In this document: one piece after another, positions 1 to 12,940 of the stretch
Layout of the letters: each line of letters begins with the position of its first letter
Numbering within the stretch: position 1 is the first letter of the stretch
Assembly (NCBI RefSeq): GCF_932526225.1
Contig: NC_064038.1
Location: 4,464,001-4,528,000 of the forward strand
Length of the DNA stretch: 64,000 nt
From: Nematostella vectensis
Lineage: Eukaryota; Cnidaria; Anthozoa; Actiniaria; Edwardsiidae
Direction: 5' to 3'
Made by a program: the position numbers and the translations under genes
The notes under the pieces: generated by a model
What the model was told of the DNA's origin: nothing
The model's database searches: none
The model's input: the letters and a program-made list of their open reading frames with translations, nothing else

Positions 1-3000
1 AGTTTAGTCCAGTTTATTTGTTTGACAATAATAATACATATAATGCCTTGTATTTCCGAGAATGTCATGTTAAAGAATGATTGGCCGTATATTCTAAACA
101 GGGGCGGCAGAGTGGTCCCATAGTGGGGGTGCGAAAGTTGGGGGGAGGGTTGGGTAGTGGTTTCAGGGGGAAGGGGTGGTTGCTGGTTTCTAATTTCTAA
201 TGCTATTTATAAAAACTCGGGGGATAACCTAGGTTTTTATGCACGGGATAAACTGTTCAACAAATTTCTTGTCGGTTGCTTATGTACCGCTTGAAACCCG
301 TTGGTTTTAAAAATGTTCATATATAAATCCGTTCAGAAAAGTGGGGGCGCGCTGCTCCCCCCCCACTTTCAAAAGTGGAGGGCTGGCGCCCCCTGCCCCT
401 CCCCTTCCGCCGCCCCTGTTACAAACCTTTCTGTTTTCGAGGCCTTGTCGTTGCCATTCAGCCTTTGTGTCTCGTGTATTTCTTCAGTTGCGTCAGAATC
501 CACACTGTCCATTTGACTGGACAGTAGCTTGCGTTCCTCAGACTTTTTGGCCTGTAAAAGTTGAATGAAATCAATATTTTGCTATGTGATGATATGGTAT
601 GGAAAAATGTCTATTATAGGCTTTAGCATATACTTCATATAAAATAAACGAAAAAACGAAGTCACCTATTACATATATATTCCAATTTTTTCTTGGGAAA
701 GTAAAATTCCCTTACGCTCACCAGAATATTTGTACTTTCTGTGGTATAAAACGAACCTTTGTGACCAAATCTGTTCAAATCCGATTGGCGAGAATAATTA
801 GTAAGGTTTTATAGTTGCTAGGAACGAGAGTTTTACCTGGGACCCTGCAAAAACACTAAATTTTCCTTTACTCTCCCGCATTAGGCGGAAGTCTCAAGAT
901 TTTGGACCTCTTCCCCCGAGTGGAGCACCAAATCTCGCTTTTTAGTATTCCGAAAATTCATCTATATATTAAATGCTTTGCCTATTTTCTATAAGTAATA
1001 AAAATAATAATTCTCTAAGTGTAGGATGCCATATTTTTTTAACTTGCACGAAGGCGGCCTTCGAGAAAAAAAAAGCCTTGACGTTTTCTGGGATTGGCAG
1101 GTATGACTAGAGCATTATTTAGCCACGCTGATTGCCTTTTATCGTGTTAATCAGATATTATTCTCGGATCCTTATTGGCCTATTTCCTAAAGGTAGTCAC
1201 AGTAGCACGCGTCGTACTATACACCTCCAAGTAAATACAGTTCTAGATACCTTTTCATTTCCAGTCACAGGCACAAAAAAACTGGAAATAACGGTACACC
1301 TTTGCTGTACTTGATTGAGTCAATATAATTGGCACATAAATTGACGCGGATAATGAGTCCGTAAGTAGTGTAGAATGTGTGTTCGAGGCCCATAGATTGT
1401 GGAGCAATTTATGCGTAATAACACATTTTACGTGATTTTCCGAAAAGAACAAAAAGAAAACAACTCTAGGGACTTTGTATTCATGAAGGTATATACAACA
1501 CTTTACCTTAGATTGTGCAATAGATATAAAGTGAGAAGAAATTAGCAAAGCAATTACCAAATCGGCGAATTTAGCCAACCCATAGCCGACAGCTCCATTA
1601 GTTAAACCGATTTCTATCGTCTGTGTGATAAAACACTACCGTATGGAACCATTTACAAGAAAATTTATCCGCATTACGAAGAAAGAATTGAATACAGCAC
1701 TCTCTTGGGCGCCTGTCAACTTTCGATATCATGTGAATTCCCTGGGTTTAGTTAAAAATAGTACTAAAATGTTTTTTTATCTTAAGGTCTACACTAATTC
1801 ATTCGAATGTGTCACCAAAAACTACGTCATGCACAACGAGACTTTGTACACTGTAAAACTTGTGATAAGCATACGGATTTACGACAAAGTTTTTCAAGAA
1901 TAGGTTTTTCAAGATACGACGACAAAAAAACGATCAAGAACAAAAAGACCAGGTGCTTTCATTAATTTGAACACTTAGGCGCTAAATGAATTACTAATAA
2001 TTAAATAATTTTTGACACAAATGAATAATAAATGACGGAAATATTGAGAATTAACATTGCAATAACACTGAAAAGTTTTTCTTTTATGAACGTTATTTTC
2101 ACATTCTCTCGAACGGAAGTAACGTCAGCCAAACATGTCTGTTTATCGGGTTATTTAGCAAAACATCATAGAAGATCAGGCTAAATACTACCAAAAAATA
2201 ATCCTTACCTAAATAGTTTCATGCTTCTTTTCTCGTTCATCCATTCCAGAGCAAAATATACTAAACTCGTTGGAAAAGTTCAGAACAGGTTAAACTCCAA
2301 CAATTTGAGGACGGAAAATAACCAGAAACCGCTTTGGTGTAGTAGAACCTATACAAAAGCCCAAGAATCTGTATAGCACTTTCCATTGTATCGAATTGTA
2401 TATATGGGATTAAATAGGATAGTGGATAACAAAGAGAAATGAGACGCGTCGAAGTTAGAAGAAAACATGGCTTAAAGAAAATCTTTGAAACATAATGATA
2501 AGCAATCGTTTTGCGTTAAACGCATCAGGAAATCTCCAAGGAAATTAAAAACTTTCGAACTTACGTTTGCTCCGTTCGCCAAGTAGAACCAGCAAACCAT
2601 ACATTGCATAATGACAATTTTCTCTCAAGGAGCGATGTAGAAGAAGATGTCTTCATAACACGATATTTGTCAGTGTTTTTTATTAAATGCTTACAAACCG
2701 CAAATCTCGACGAGCAGTGTGCGCAGGTTCCGCAGCTGGTTCAAAACCCCATTATCACTCGGCAGTGTGGAATTAATTCTCCCGCCTTTTCATTAGGCGG
2801 TGAAAAACGTGAATTAGGTATATTATTTTCTACAGCTCCTAGCTCTGCGGCTAAAGTGTATCTTCCAAGATGCATTCTAACGCTACATACTAAGAACATG
2901 TTACATGCTAAAAAATACGGAAAAAAAGGATGAAACATTTTGAATTATCTGTAGAAATGTGTATGAAATAATGGGATTTTTCGGACTTTGACTATTATTT

Positions 3001-6000
3001 CAAAAGCAACGAGATCGAAGATAGCAAAAATGTGTGGTTGCGAGGCTTAATTTCTCCCATAGGTGAGAGAGGAAATCTGGAATGGGGTTGACCATTGAAT
3101 TGAATGTCTAGTAAAAAGTAAAAGAATATAGACAACAAATAACGTGTTGCTACAAGACAGTGCTGCGAAATCCTGTCCTCGCATTAAGGTCTAAAAGAAA
3201 GACTTGATGAGGTATTTATAGAAGAGTTGACCACTCATTTGCTCTATAATAGTCTATGCAGACAAGTGTTTCAAGAGTTTTGCAACTCTCGTACGTGAAA
3301 GGACGGACTTAGACAAATTTGTCCAGTATCTTGGTTTATATGCAGGGCCATTAACGGGTGATGGCAAATGCAAAGAAAATTTAAACATTCGCACAATTTC
3401 TATATAAAATTTTATGGGAAGTGGTTAGCAATAATATATTGTTTGATCTAGACAAAATAACGTTATTCAAAATGTTTTCATATTCTAGTCTCATTGCTTA
3501 AGCATTTAGTGTTCCATTAAGCATGTTTAATGACGAGACGACGAACAAATCATAACCTTTAACGATTTCTTACTGCAACATGACATGAAAAATGTCTATT
3601 CAATTACAGTGGTAAATAAATTCACTTAAATAACTAGAAATGTGCCACTTGTCTTTAATTTTCGAAACTTGCTTTCGACATTATCATAAATAACGTTTTT
3701 GTGGCAATAATTTTCCGACTGGGCATTTGGGAAAAAAATAGTAACTTTCTTGGGATATATTGCTACTATCTCTTAACAAAATATATCTAAAATTTCATTG
3801 AGATGATCATGAGGTAGATATGTGAGATATTTTTAAAAGCGAAGAAAATCGTATTAAATTCTGTAAGGTATTAATGCCGAGAATGAGAGAGTGCTCTTTT
3901 TGCCAAAGTGTATTGTATTAGGAAGGGTGTCGCAATTAAGCGATGTAGGTCTGCCTTCACCCGACTCAAAACCAAAAGAAACGTTCTATTTACGAGGTAA
4001 GGAGAAGGACCAAGAAGTTCTCACCATTATGTAGGCTCGCCGTGTTCTGAAGAATCTTTTTACGCCCTTAGCAATGCCGGATATGCGAGACAACGCATAA
4101 CTCCTCAATCAATTTTCATTAAGACAGACGATGATCCAAAAATGTAGGCACATAGGATTTCACCGAATTCGATTAGCAATTCCGCAATACACGGAACATA
4201 AAATTTAAACAACAAATCTTCATGCAAATAAATTAAAAATACTAATTGAGATATGCAAATTTGCGACACGAATCCGAGACATCGGAGTCAATATTTGGCT
4301 GGTTGGAACATCGATAGACTATCTAATGACGTCAGCATCGAAAAGGACGAATCACAATGCGCATTCTGCGAAAGCCAATGGCAGTACTTTAGCAGTTGAG
4401 CAAACGTGATACGATCTTAAACATAATGGCGTCAATCCTCTATTAGCACATTTCAATTCAGATTAAAGAGCCTGTTATAGGGGAAAAGGAATTTTCCAAT
4501 GTAATAGCTGCAACGGGGGATATGTCTTTCTAATCAGACTCAGCAAACAGTTGGAGGTCAAAAGCATCAGTAGCTTTCAAGAAAACTATATATTCAAAAA
4601 CAACATTTCAAGTTTGAGATAATAATCATTAGAACTGACCATCTCGAAAATATATTATTAAATTACTGCTATAGAATTAAATCAAAAAGAAAACTTTAAA
4701 AACTTTTGAAACGGAAAAATAAATACCTCAAACCACGTACGATTTCTTGGAGTTGAAGTCATTGATAACATAGATAATAATACTGCTAAGTTTACATTTG
4801 GCTAAATACTTCAGAAAAAATAGAACTCGCATTTTCTTCTTATTTCATAAATGATCGTGTAGGCCGTACTAAAAATAGGAATTTTCCGCGAACGATCGTA
4901 TATCTGCACACATAAATCCCATAATAAATTTGATGAATTATCTTAATTGCTAGAATTGACAAGATCGTGATTTTATGATTAGCTTTAGGGTTGTTTTGGT
5001 TTGAAATGCTTTTTTTAAATGTCATACTTTGGTTGTTTTGATAGATTTCCCATAACGCTGGCTAAAACTAGGCAACAATTCAATCACAAATACTATATCT
5101 AGAATTCATCACCGATTTAGACACATTTTTTAGACAAAAAATATTTTGAGGCAAAAAAATTCTGAGTTATTGCAGATCCATGCCCGTAAGACAAATGATT
5201 CATCGAATATTTGCCTAGTTTGGCTGTTGCCTGAGAAATATTTGATAACAAAGGAAACAGGTATGATTCGAGCAGAAGAATAAAGAAAATAAAAAATAGA
5301 ATAGTTAATAAATGTTAAAAAAAAAATGATTGAAATACAAAAGTAAAGGAGAAACACGGGGACGAACTGAGGCGAGCGCATGGAGACGAGGCTTTCGGAT
5401 GGCTCACACAAGGTCCATAAAAGATAACATATTTTACAGTTTAAAAAACGCGGTGTTTTTGTTGTTTACCCGAGAGCCACGATTCAATTAAACAAAATAT
5501 GGCTGTTTTTAAAATGTTAACAGGCTCTGACCTTCCAAGGCCTCGCTTTCACGCACAAACCCCACAGGATTCCCAGGAAAACGACCGGCACTTTCACTTG
5601 TGTTGCGTGCGCTATTACGGGCAGCTGTAATGAGATGGTCCATTACCCTGTTTCTACTGAGTGATAACTTACGAGTACTGTCAATTTCAAGGTCAACAAA
5701 GTAAACAAGAGCAAATAGTCAACTATTGTTTCCCAGGGGGCTATAATAATCTCAAAGTACTAAGGTTCACACAACCACTTTTGGTCTGAATTCTTTTCGG
5801 GTCCAGGCAACTCGTGCCTGTGCCTGGAATAACCTTCGAGAATCAGTGCAGAAGGCGGATACGAAACCATCAAGTGCAAAATAAAGAGCCTGGTATCTTA
5901 ATTTAGATGGTATTCGTAATTGTCTTTATAGTGTAATGTTCGTAGATACGAGCGCCTTAATGTTACTCGAATGGAAATCAAAGGGCTCTGTGAGACAAAT

Positions 6001-6208
6001 CGTGAATGCAAATTTGTTTTTCAGGTTACTTTCTTGTGTGCATAAAACATATACAGGATGAATTTTGAACAAAGGATTAACACATCCAAGATGCTGGAAG
6101 TAGATTCTAATGTCCTTTCTTTTCGATGTGATGTAACACCAAGAACAGTTTGATTATTTATTATTATCATAAAAAGTAAAAAAAAAGAAAAAGAAAAAAA
6201 AATTAGAT
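1..6208. other. AT-rich region with no supportable gene
   Basis: Both strands were read. Open frames are short (under about 110 codons), have no recognisable domain and do not join at convincing splice sites. Single CRE-like TGACGTCA palindromes occur (for example near 4328). I see no tandem array or clear terminal inverted repeat. It may hold introns or UTRs of genes outside the window, which I cannot tell from sequence alone. Confidence 0.5.
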
Positions 6209-6280
6209 GTCACAAGTAGGGATCGAACCTCCGGTCTCTGATGCCTTAGACAAGCGCAGAACCACTATACCACCGAGGCA
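6209..6280 (-). pseudogene. degenerate tRNA-like sequence (tRNA pseudogene or SINE head)
   Basis: On the minus strand a 72-nt stretch has an A-box-like segment (GGTATAGTGG) and a near-perfect B box (GGTTCGATCC) at normal tRNA spacing, followed within about 15 nt by long T runs that could end Pol III transcription. The central part resembles tRNA-Asp, with GTC at the anticodon position. The acceptor stem does not pair, and the T stem and anticodon stem have mismatches, so a functional tRNA is unlikely. A decayed tRNA or the head of a tRNA-derived SINE fits better. Confidence 0.5.
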
Positions 6281-7003
6281 TTGCCGAAGTAACCTTTGAT
6301 TAAAATTAGTTTTTACCCTAATGGGTATCTCACCGTTCGACCTGCTTTTGCTAGCATGTCAAATTTCGCCCTTTTCTCCCCGGAAACAGAAGTTAAATAC
6401 CCGACATAATTAATTAAGCTACAGTCATTTTAACGATGTCAACATTCTAGAAATTCGCAAAATCGTTATTGATCGTTTCTTGATGGATAAGCGAGTTTGA
6501 ACGAGTTTTGTTTGATATTTAGCACTTATAAAAAATAATTATGGAAAAAACAACTTATGAAAGTCCATACTATTTTTCTTAACCTGCAAACAGAGGCTTT
6601 CTTTTATTACCCTGCAAAGAAAGGCCCTGCTAACAGAGGCTTTTCCCTTGTGTTTCTCTGACTTTAAAAGTCGCAGCTTTGGCTATCCGCTTTTTTAGCA
6701 CAAAATCACTCTTTCAGCACAAATTCCAAAAATATACGAGGAAAACCCAGAGATGCGAATCTTCAAGTACTAGAAGAAGGAGAATTAAAAGCTTTGCTAG
6801 CATTTTACTTGTTTTGTAAACTAACAACTTGAATTGGACTGAACCGTAGAAGATCGATTGACGTCAGTGACGAAGGCGCATGCGCACGCTTAACCCACAT
6901 CGAAGACTTTTCTGTAAAAACTAGCTTATATATACTCTACGGCTATAACACGTAATGACCATAGCGGTCACACGTCGATGACAAGGCTCTCTTATAGTAC
7001 TAA

Positions 7004-7613
7004 TGCTGTGTTTACACTTTGAGCGTCAACCTAGGTTCAGTTTGTGGTTAACTGAACCCCGGTTAGGAGAAATGCGTTTACACTTGAAAACTTAACCTCG
7101 GTTGATCAGCGCCGGTGTTATCAATTTGAATTCTGAGGTCAAATTGCTGCTGCGATTATTGAGATTTTTCTGGCCGTTCTTGTTATTCTGTGGTGGCTTC
7201 CGCTTACAAGATTCGCTATAATTCAAGATGATCTTTTTGGGATCACGTTGCCTGATGTTTGTCGTTTTTGTTTTTATTGTTTGCGCTAGTACCTTGACTT
7301 GGAAACTAGTTTTTTGTAAAAGATTGTGTAAAATGTCCAGTAAAATGCGCGGATCTCAAAAACATGTGGTGATCTCACGACTATTAAGTAAAAACTTTTT
7401 GAGAAATGACTGACATCGGAATGCGATAGCTGACAAGAACTGTCAACAGATTTGCCTGTAACCTCGGTTGAGTTCGCTCAACCATGCCTCCTGGAATGGT
7501 TGAGCTCAACCGAACCTAAGTGGCTATTTGGAGCGTGTTCACACACACCATAAATCTAACCTTGGTTTCGTAGTTACTCAACCTAGGTTGGACGCTCAAG
7601 TGTAAACACAGCA
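7004..7613. mobile_element. 610-bp inverted-repeat element (Harbinger-like MITE)
   Basis: The left end TGCTGTGTTTACACTT and the right end are inverted copies over about 30 bp, continuing into the shared CAACCTAGGTT motif. The element is flanked by TAA on both sides (7001-7003 and 7614-7616). A 3-bp TWA duplication is typical of PIF/Harbinger transposons. The interior holds several inverted copies of an AACC..GGTT motif and no transposase frame, so it is non-autonomous. It sits just beyond the 3' end of the membrane-protein gene at 7850-10018. Confidence 0.65.
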
Positions 7614-7849
7614 TAAGCTTTAACCGGAAGTTGGTCATCGGAAGTTTACAGGAAGTTCTAAAAACTGCTGTGTTGCGAAAGCACAGAAAGACCACAAAAA
7701 GCTTACGGATGATCGATCCAACTATCTGACGATCGAGTGACACAGAAGTCCCTCCAATAACTCGTAAATGCTTAAAGCATTCACGAGTTAAAAACCCGAA
7801 TGGACATATGGTCTATGATGCGTGTATGTTTCTAGTTCTCTCACAAAAG

Positions 7850-10018
7850 CTAGACACGAGTCTCTTGTGAGTCGTTAGTGATTTGTTTCCACTTCGTCGT
7901 GGCTTCCAATTGCTCCAACTTCATCGACTCATTTAATGGACGACTTAATTTATCTGGTTTCCCAACATCCCGACCTTCATCTAGATACGCCTGCACAACT
8001 TTCTCAACGCGTGAGGACAAGGCAAAATCGTGCAAGTCCTTCGCGGAACTTCCTTGGCTGATAAACATCGCTAGTTTCGGGATGATTCCAGTAATCAATG
8101 AGAAGGTGGCAGTTATTGCTGAATTTAGACCAGCTTTCCGCGAGAACAGCATGACAGATGAGAATGTTACACATAGAAATAACAATATTCCAGCGAGTTT
8201 CAGAACCATTTTTCCATAAGCCTCGTTGCGTGGGAGAATCTCGTCGCAAACATTTTGAAAGAGTTTTATTGGAATTCTAGGAACACCTTTCTCGTTCAGA
8301 GTATAGATGAAGTCTTTATTTCCATCTTTTTCTTTGCTGTGATCAAACGTTAATTTTAAAAGTTGTTGATATTTCGCGGTCACTGAACAGAAACAGTGCC
8401 AGACATAAAACGCAAAAGTGAATATAAATAATAAAACATGCGAATAGTACTCAGCGCTCAAAACCAACCCCATCAGAGTGTAAGCGATAAACTTTGTTAG
8501 AAGTACCAAAGAGATACAAATGATCTCAGACAAGCCCGCAACTCCCAAACCGAACGCCACACAGCAGATAATAAGGCAAATAATGCCAATGATGTGCAGA
8601 AGACGCCTTTGACGCTGCCGTGACGTGTAATACGCTATCCAGTTCACGATAAGGCAGAAGTGGAAGAATGAAAGAGTTGTTGCCTCACCAAGAGGGGACA
8701 CGTGTAGGATATAACCGATAAGGAATACACAGAACAGGATAGGAGACAAGAAAACGTTAAGAATAGCCAAAGGCAAAAAGGCAAAAGCCTTCAACCAGGA
8801 TCCCTGACGGAAAGCCAGCCCTGAAGCAAGTACTGGAATCTTGGTTATGGCAATCGTGAGGTTAAACGGGATACGCCAATTTTTCTTTCGTCGCTTTTCC
8901 TTTTCCATAAGAGTGTTCAGGTAGCAAGCGCGACTGCGGTATTTGTGATTATCCGCGGGGATCTGGAAAGTGCTAATATGTGGAAGAAAAGACACGATCA
9001 CAGATAACACAATCCAGCCGGCCGAGTCCCGAAGTCCTTGAGGGTATCGTTGGTTTGTCTTCCATTTCTCACTAACATCGTGGCTAGTAAACATCGCTGG
9101 CATGTTATACTCCTTGACGTACCACAGGATAAATAAGTGGAGCCCAAAAAGCGACGGAAACACCAATAGCGTTATAAACAACTTTCTCGCAACGTCTGCC
9201 CAGTATCGACCGGTGGGGTACACCCCTTGTATGGTGTAAACTATTCCCTGATACAAAACATTCATTTGGGTATTTGGATTCAGCATTTCTGGGTCTGCTT
9301 CTTCGGGTAAGATATTAACAATTGCAGGGAAATATAAAATTGCGATTCCTGAGGCGATAGTCATGGAAATCAAGAGAACAAACATCCATTCCTCTCGGAC
9401 GACTGGGATGTCACATTTGATGAGTTTTTCAGAGTTCGGTTCCCACTTACAGCATCGGTACGTGAGTGAGTTATCATAATATACAGAGTAGCACATCGCA
9501 CCTTTTCTGTCCGTGACGTTGCGAAGAAAGTTCTTGGCTAAATTTGCGGTTAGGCAGTCATCAGTTGAGTTATTCAAGCAGTATTGGAGTTCATAGGGAA
9601 CTGTGGCATTTCTCATGTGGTGAACGACTCGTGACAGGGTTGTCATGGAGTAGACATTATAGCCCAAGTCTAAGGATAAGAACGGTTCTCCCTCGTTTTC
9701 CACCCACACGAAATTATGAGGGTCTAAATTGTCGTCATCTGCTGAATGTTTGGAGCTGAAATTCTGTCCCTTTATTTGCACGAAGAGTATGTAGAATCTA
9801 GCCTTTTCTCTAAAATGCCACTGGAACTCATTCTTCGCAGATTCCCCGAAGCCAGCGTCGCAGTCCAAATTACATTTCTCAATGAGAGGTCTTTCTGGTT
9901 TCTCGCCACGTAAGTCTGGTAGGACATTTCCAACGTAGAGATAAAAAGCCAAACTGAACACAAATATCATAAGAGCAAACTGCGACACATAGTTGAAGAG
10001 AATCTTCCAACGATCCAT
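7850..10018 (-). CDS. uncharacterised multi-pass membrane protein, 722 residues, single exon
   Basis: I do not recognise this family. The frame is uninterrupted. A hydrophobic segment near residues 12-30 (signal anchor or signal peptide) is followed by a luminal/extracellular domain of about 180 residues with eight cysteines (49, 53, 147, 155, 176, 189, 190, 202) and four N-glycosylation sequons (N86, N137, N150, N167). After it come about nine to ten membrane segments (roughly 211-236, 279-301, 333-351, 408-438, 447-464, 473-520 as two, 524-545, 604-625, 630-650), a basic loop rich in KRRKK and RQRQRR, and a hydrophilic C-terminal tail. This suggests a transporter-, receptor- or channel-like surface protein, but no catalytic or pore motif is visible. 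The start chosen is the first Met, directly before the hydrophobic segment. The lack of introns is unusual beside the intron-rich neighbours and would fit a retrocopy or an expanded single-exon family. Confidence 0.8.
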   Translation of the reverse strand: MDRWKILFNYVSQFALMIFVFSLAFYLYVGNVLPDLRGEKPERPLIEKCNLDCDAGFGESAKNEFQWHFREKARFYILFVQIKGQNFSSKHSADDDNLDPHNFVWVENEGEPFLSLDLGYNVYSMTTLSRVVHHMRNATVPYELQYCLNNSTDDCLTANLAKNFLRNVTDRKGAMCYSVYYDNSLTYRCCKWEPNSEKLIKCDIPVVREEWMFVLLISMTIASGIAILYFPAIVNILPEEADPEMLNPNTQMNVLYQGIVYTIQGVYPTGRYWADVARKLFITLLVFPSLFGLHLFILWYVKEYNMPAMFTSHDVSEKWKTNQRYPQGLRDSAGWIVLSVIVSFLPHISTFQIPADNHKYRSRACYLNTLMEKEKRRKKNWRIPFNLTIAITKIPVLASGLAFRQGSWLKAFAFLPLAILNVFLSPILFCVFLIGYILHVSPLGEATTLSFFHFCLIVNWIAYYTSRQRQRRLLHIIGIICLIICCVAFGLGVAGLSEIICISLVLLTKFIAYTLMGLVLSAEYYSHVLLFIFTFAFYVWHCFCSVTAKYQQLLKLTFDHSKEKDGNKDFIYTLNEKGVPRIPIKLFQNVCDEILPRNEAYGKMVLKLAGILLFLCVTFSSVMLFSRKAGLNSAITATFSLITGIIPKLAMFISQGSSAKDLHDFALSSRVEKVVQAYLDEGRDVGKPDKLSRPLNESMKLEQLEATTKWKQITNDSQETRV

Positions 10019-11678
10019 TTTATGCAGACATAAGGCGGATTGTCAGGATTTAATAACAGAAATAACCTGTGTTTGGAGGTAGTTGATCCGATGTCCTTCG
10101 AAACGTGCACTTGCCAAATTAAATAAAAAAAAAACGAGTAGTTCTGTTATGAACAAATCCCTAGTAAAATACCCTATAAAGAGCATTCGTGGATTTTAAA
10201 ATCTGCTCCATTGTTTACCACCTGTTAAAACGGACAGCTTAACACAAACAAAGACGCACTTGGTCTTGCTCAGCCGCGACTAATGACAACAGTATTTTTT
10301 TAAATTTAACACAGAGGTCAAACGAGCTATCCTCTCTTATATATTGTGTGAAATGTGTATCTTGTTAGTGCATCTCACAAAATTTTCAAAGTATAAATTA
10401 CACCTGTTTATCTATTGTGTTAAACGTTTATCTAATTAGGACAACTTATAAAGTTTTCAAGTAAAAACTAAACCGCATGTCTTATTGTATCTCATTATTG
10501 CATCTTACAAAATTTTAATATATTTTACACCTGTTGCAAAACTCAATAATATTCAATAATCAAAAGACTAGTGTTTTTACTTTCGTATATCTAAAAAAAA
10601 AACTCATACACTTATTTTTAAATTTAGAAATGATCTTCTGGGAATTAGGTGAAATAGGGGAGACTTCGATAAACGCATTGTGGTGCCTTTGCTTGTATTG
10701 CTTTTTTTGTTCATCACCGTTTTATATTCTAAGCTTACACACAATTTAATATGGCAGCTTTCTTAGCTTATATGAACTGCTGTCAGCTTCGTGCTTTTCA
10801 TTTTTCATAATAAATAATTTTCTGTTTCCAAATTCCACAAAGGTTGTTAAATTTTTCTAAGGTGGTTAACAAGACTACAAGACATGGCTGTCACAAAGAT
10901 TTTGATGTGTCATTAAAAGAGATTTTGAAAAATATTATTGTTTATAGGTAGGAATGTTTTTCTTTCGAAAATTCTCAGGCCCGAAACTCACTCTGTTTAT
11001 TCTTTCATCATCATCTCAAGACTTCTCATTCGATCTCATACTCTCCTTTTAAGTTAAATTTTCAGGCCTAGGTCAAATTTAGAAAATAACCACTTGAGCA
11101 CTTGGAATATAGGAAGTTTATTCAAAGATTGGAAAACGTTAGCTCTATTCAAAAAGAAAAACCCGAGAATTCTTTTTGAAACAAGTTCCTGGCACCAGCT
11201 GGAAATAAAGGAAAAGTGAACTTGCAAACATATGACAACGTTTAAGATTGTAGTTGTATTCTCAAAATTTCCTAGCATAAAAAAGGAGAGGCTTTTTTTT
11301 GGCTGGGACAATCTTGGCAAAAAGTTAAATACCTTTAAATTTATAGGCATTAAAAAAGTAGTGGTAAATGGCAGGGGGATACACCTATAAAAACGGACAG
11401 TGGTAATCATCAGCAAAATCCATTTTAACACTAAGGGATTTCTAGCGACTTTTTATAGTGGTGTCATCTCTTCAAGTCCTGTTGTTATAAGATAGGTTAA
11501 TCCATCCAAAATCAGAAGAATTGTTAAACACCAGCTAAGGGATAGCAGTTGATATAATTTTATACCCTGCAAGATAGGATGACCCCGTCTACTTTTATAG
11601 AGAGTCCCCCTTTTCCTGGGAATTAATGGCTAAATATACACGTGCAGTTTTCAATTTTCTTTTCAAGTGTTAACTGAC
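10019..11678. other. intergenic/intronic AT-rich region
   Basis: This lies upstream of the membrane-protein gene and downstream of the coiled-coil exons. Around 10330-10530 there are loosely repeated copies of CATCTTACAAAATTTT-like sequence. A minus frame at 11054-11431 encodes hydrophobic, Phe-rich sequence without clear splice support; it could be a last exon of the gene above it, but I do not claim it. Confidence 0.4.
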
Positions 11679-12570
11679 CTTTAGGGCTTGGTGTTGCGCT
11701 GTTATAAAGTCCAGCTCATCTTGTAAAACTTGGCTCATCCCCATCATCTTTCTATTGTATTCTTCCAGCTTTAGAAACAAATATATTTAAAGGCCCCATG
11801 CAGTCATGAGGGGAAGTGCTATCATAGTAAGGGCATAGCGTAGCGGGGGGGGGGGGGGTAGGGGGGGGCAAGGGTGTTGCTAGAGAAGGGGATGCTGTCA
11901 AGAGAGAGCAAAGGGGAGGGGGTCTGTTTAGGAAGCCAAATACAGTTAGTTTATGACACCTTTACCACCTGAAAATACCTACCTCATATGGATTGCAGAA
12001 CACCAAACCATCCTCAGAAATATAAAACCCATTTTTCCTTAGAACGGCAAACTTGCTGTACATTGGGTCGGCAATGTCAATATCTGACTCCTCACTGTCT
12101 GATGCGTCTGATGCCAGTGGACTTATGCAGGGTGATGAATTACATGCCTTTTTGATAGCAACATTATTATTTTCTATTGTTTTGAGTGGTAATAGATCAA
12201 TATATTTTTTCCAAGAAGCTGTTCTGTGGTTGATATATTTTTTTCGTATGGACGAATATTTAAGGAGCTCGCACAAATATGAACAACTCATTTTAAAGTT
12301 TTCATTTTTAATCCCACTATTCCAGTATGATTGAGTGTTTTTTGTTGAGTTATCATTGTCACATTCTGAGCATTTAGTGCAATCAGAGATAAAAAAAGAA
12401 ATATCTTTGAAAATTAAAGGTTCTTCAAAAGGATCTCCATTTTCATTGCATTGTTTTTCATCACTTGGATGCAATTTCCAGATAATTTGTTCAATAGATT
12501 GCAGATCCCATTCTGGTTTGAGTCTGTTTGAATCCTCATATTGCTCAAAAGATGACCACTCTGTTTTGTC
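11679..12570 (-). CDS. two exons of an unrecognised acidic / coiled-coil protein (partial)
   Basis: Exon 11983-12570 (196 codons) has a 3' splice site at TTACCAG and a donor at GAG|GTAGGT. Exon 11679-11768 (30 codons) follows in the same phase 0, with acceptor AAAG and donor AAAG|GTCAGT. The first exon is hydrophilic, with CxxC-type pairs (DCTKCSEC), a basic middle and a casein-kinase-2-like acidic run (SDASDSEESDIDIAD). The second begins LEEYNRKMMGMSQVLQDELD and looks like the start of a coiled coil. Upstream and downstream exons were not found with confidence. The small exons at 13289-13571 could be the 5' end of the same gene, because their phase is compatible. Function unknown. Confidence 0.5.
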
Positions 12571-12730
12571 CTGGTAATAAAATAAGAATTGGTTTGTTAT
12601 CCAGATTAAAAACAATTGTATCATCCTTTTTCTATCCCTGTATATTACCAAGTGTGTCTTCTGCCCCAATAGGGGTAACAAGCTACATGATGGGGGGGAG
12701 GGGTGTATCATTTCTTAGCTGAAGGAACAA

Positions 12731-12940
12731 TGAAGAATGAAGAAAGAACACCGAGACATAAGAGACGACTCTATTCTTTATCTCAAAAAGCAACAACAAC
12801 TACAAGACTACGAAACTCGTACCAGCGTGTCTGCGCATGTGGTGTGTGACGTCACCGGAAGTTGTATAAAAATCCGGATATCGTTACAACAGAGCAACAG
12901 AGCAGAAAATCTGGAACCCAAAAGATATCTGATCCCTGCA
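12731..12940 (+). mobile_element. probable solo LTR (210 bp)
   Basis: The segment starts TG and ends CA (..GATCCCTGCA) and is flanked by ACAA on both sides (12727-12730 and 12941-12944). It contains a CRE next to an ETS site (TGACGTCACCGGAAGT), then TATAAAA, the layout of an LTR U3 promoter. No primer-binding site, polypurine tract or internal gag/pol sequence is beside it, so if real it is a solo LTR left by recombination. The 4-bp duplication is short, so chance is not excluded. Confidence 0.4.

Noticed and set aside
6860-6965. CRE-like, NRF1-like (GGCGCATGCGCA) and TATATATA motifs suggesting a promoter
   Set aside because: No gene follows on either strand within reach; only the inverted-repeat element lies downstream. 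Kept as a note, not a feature.
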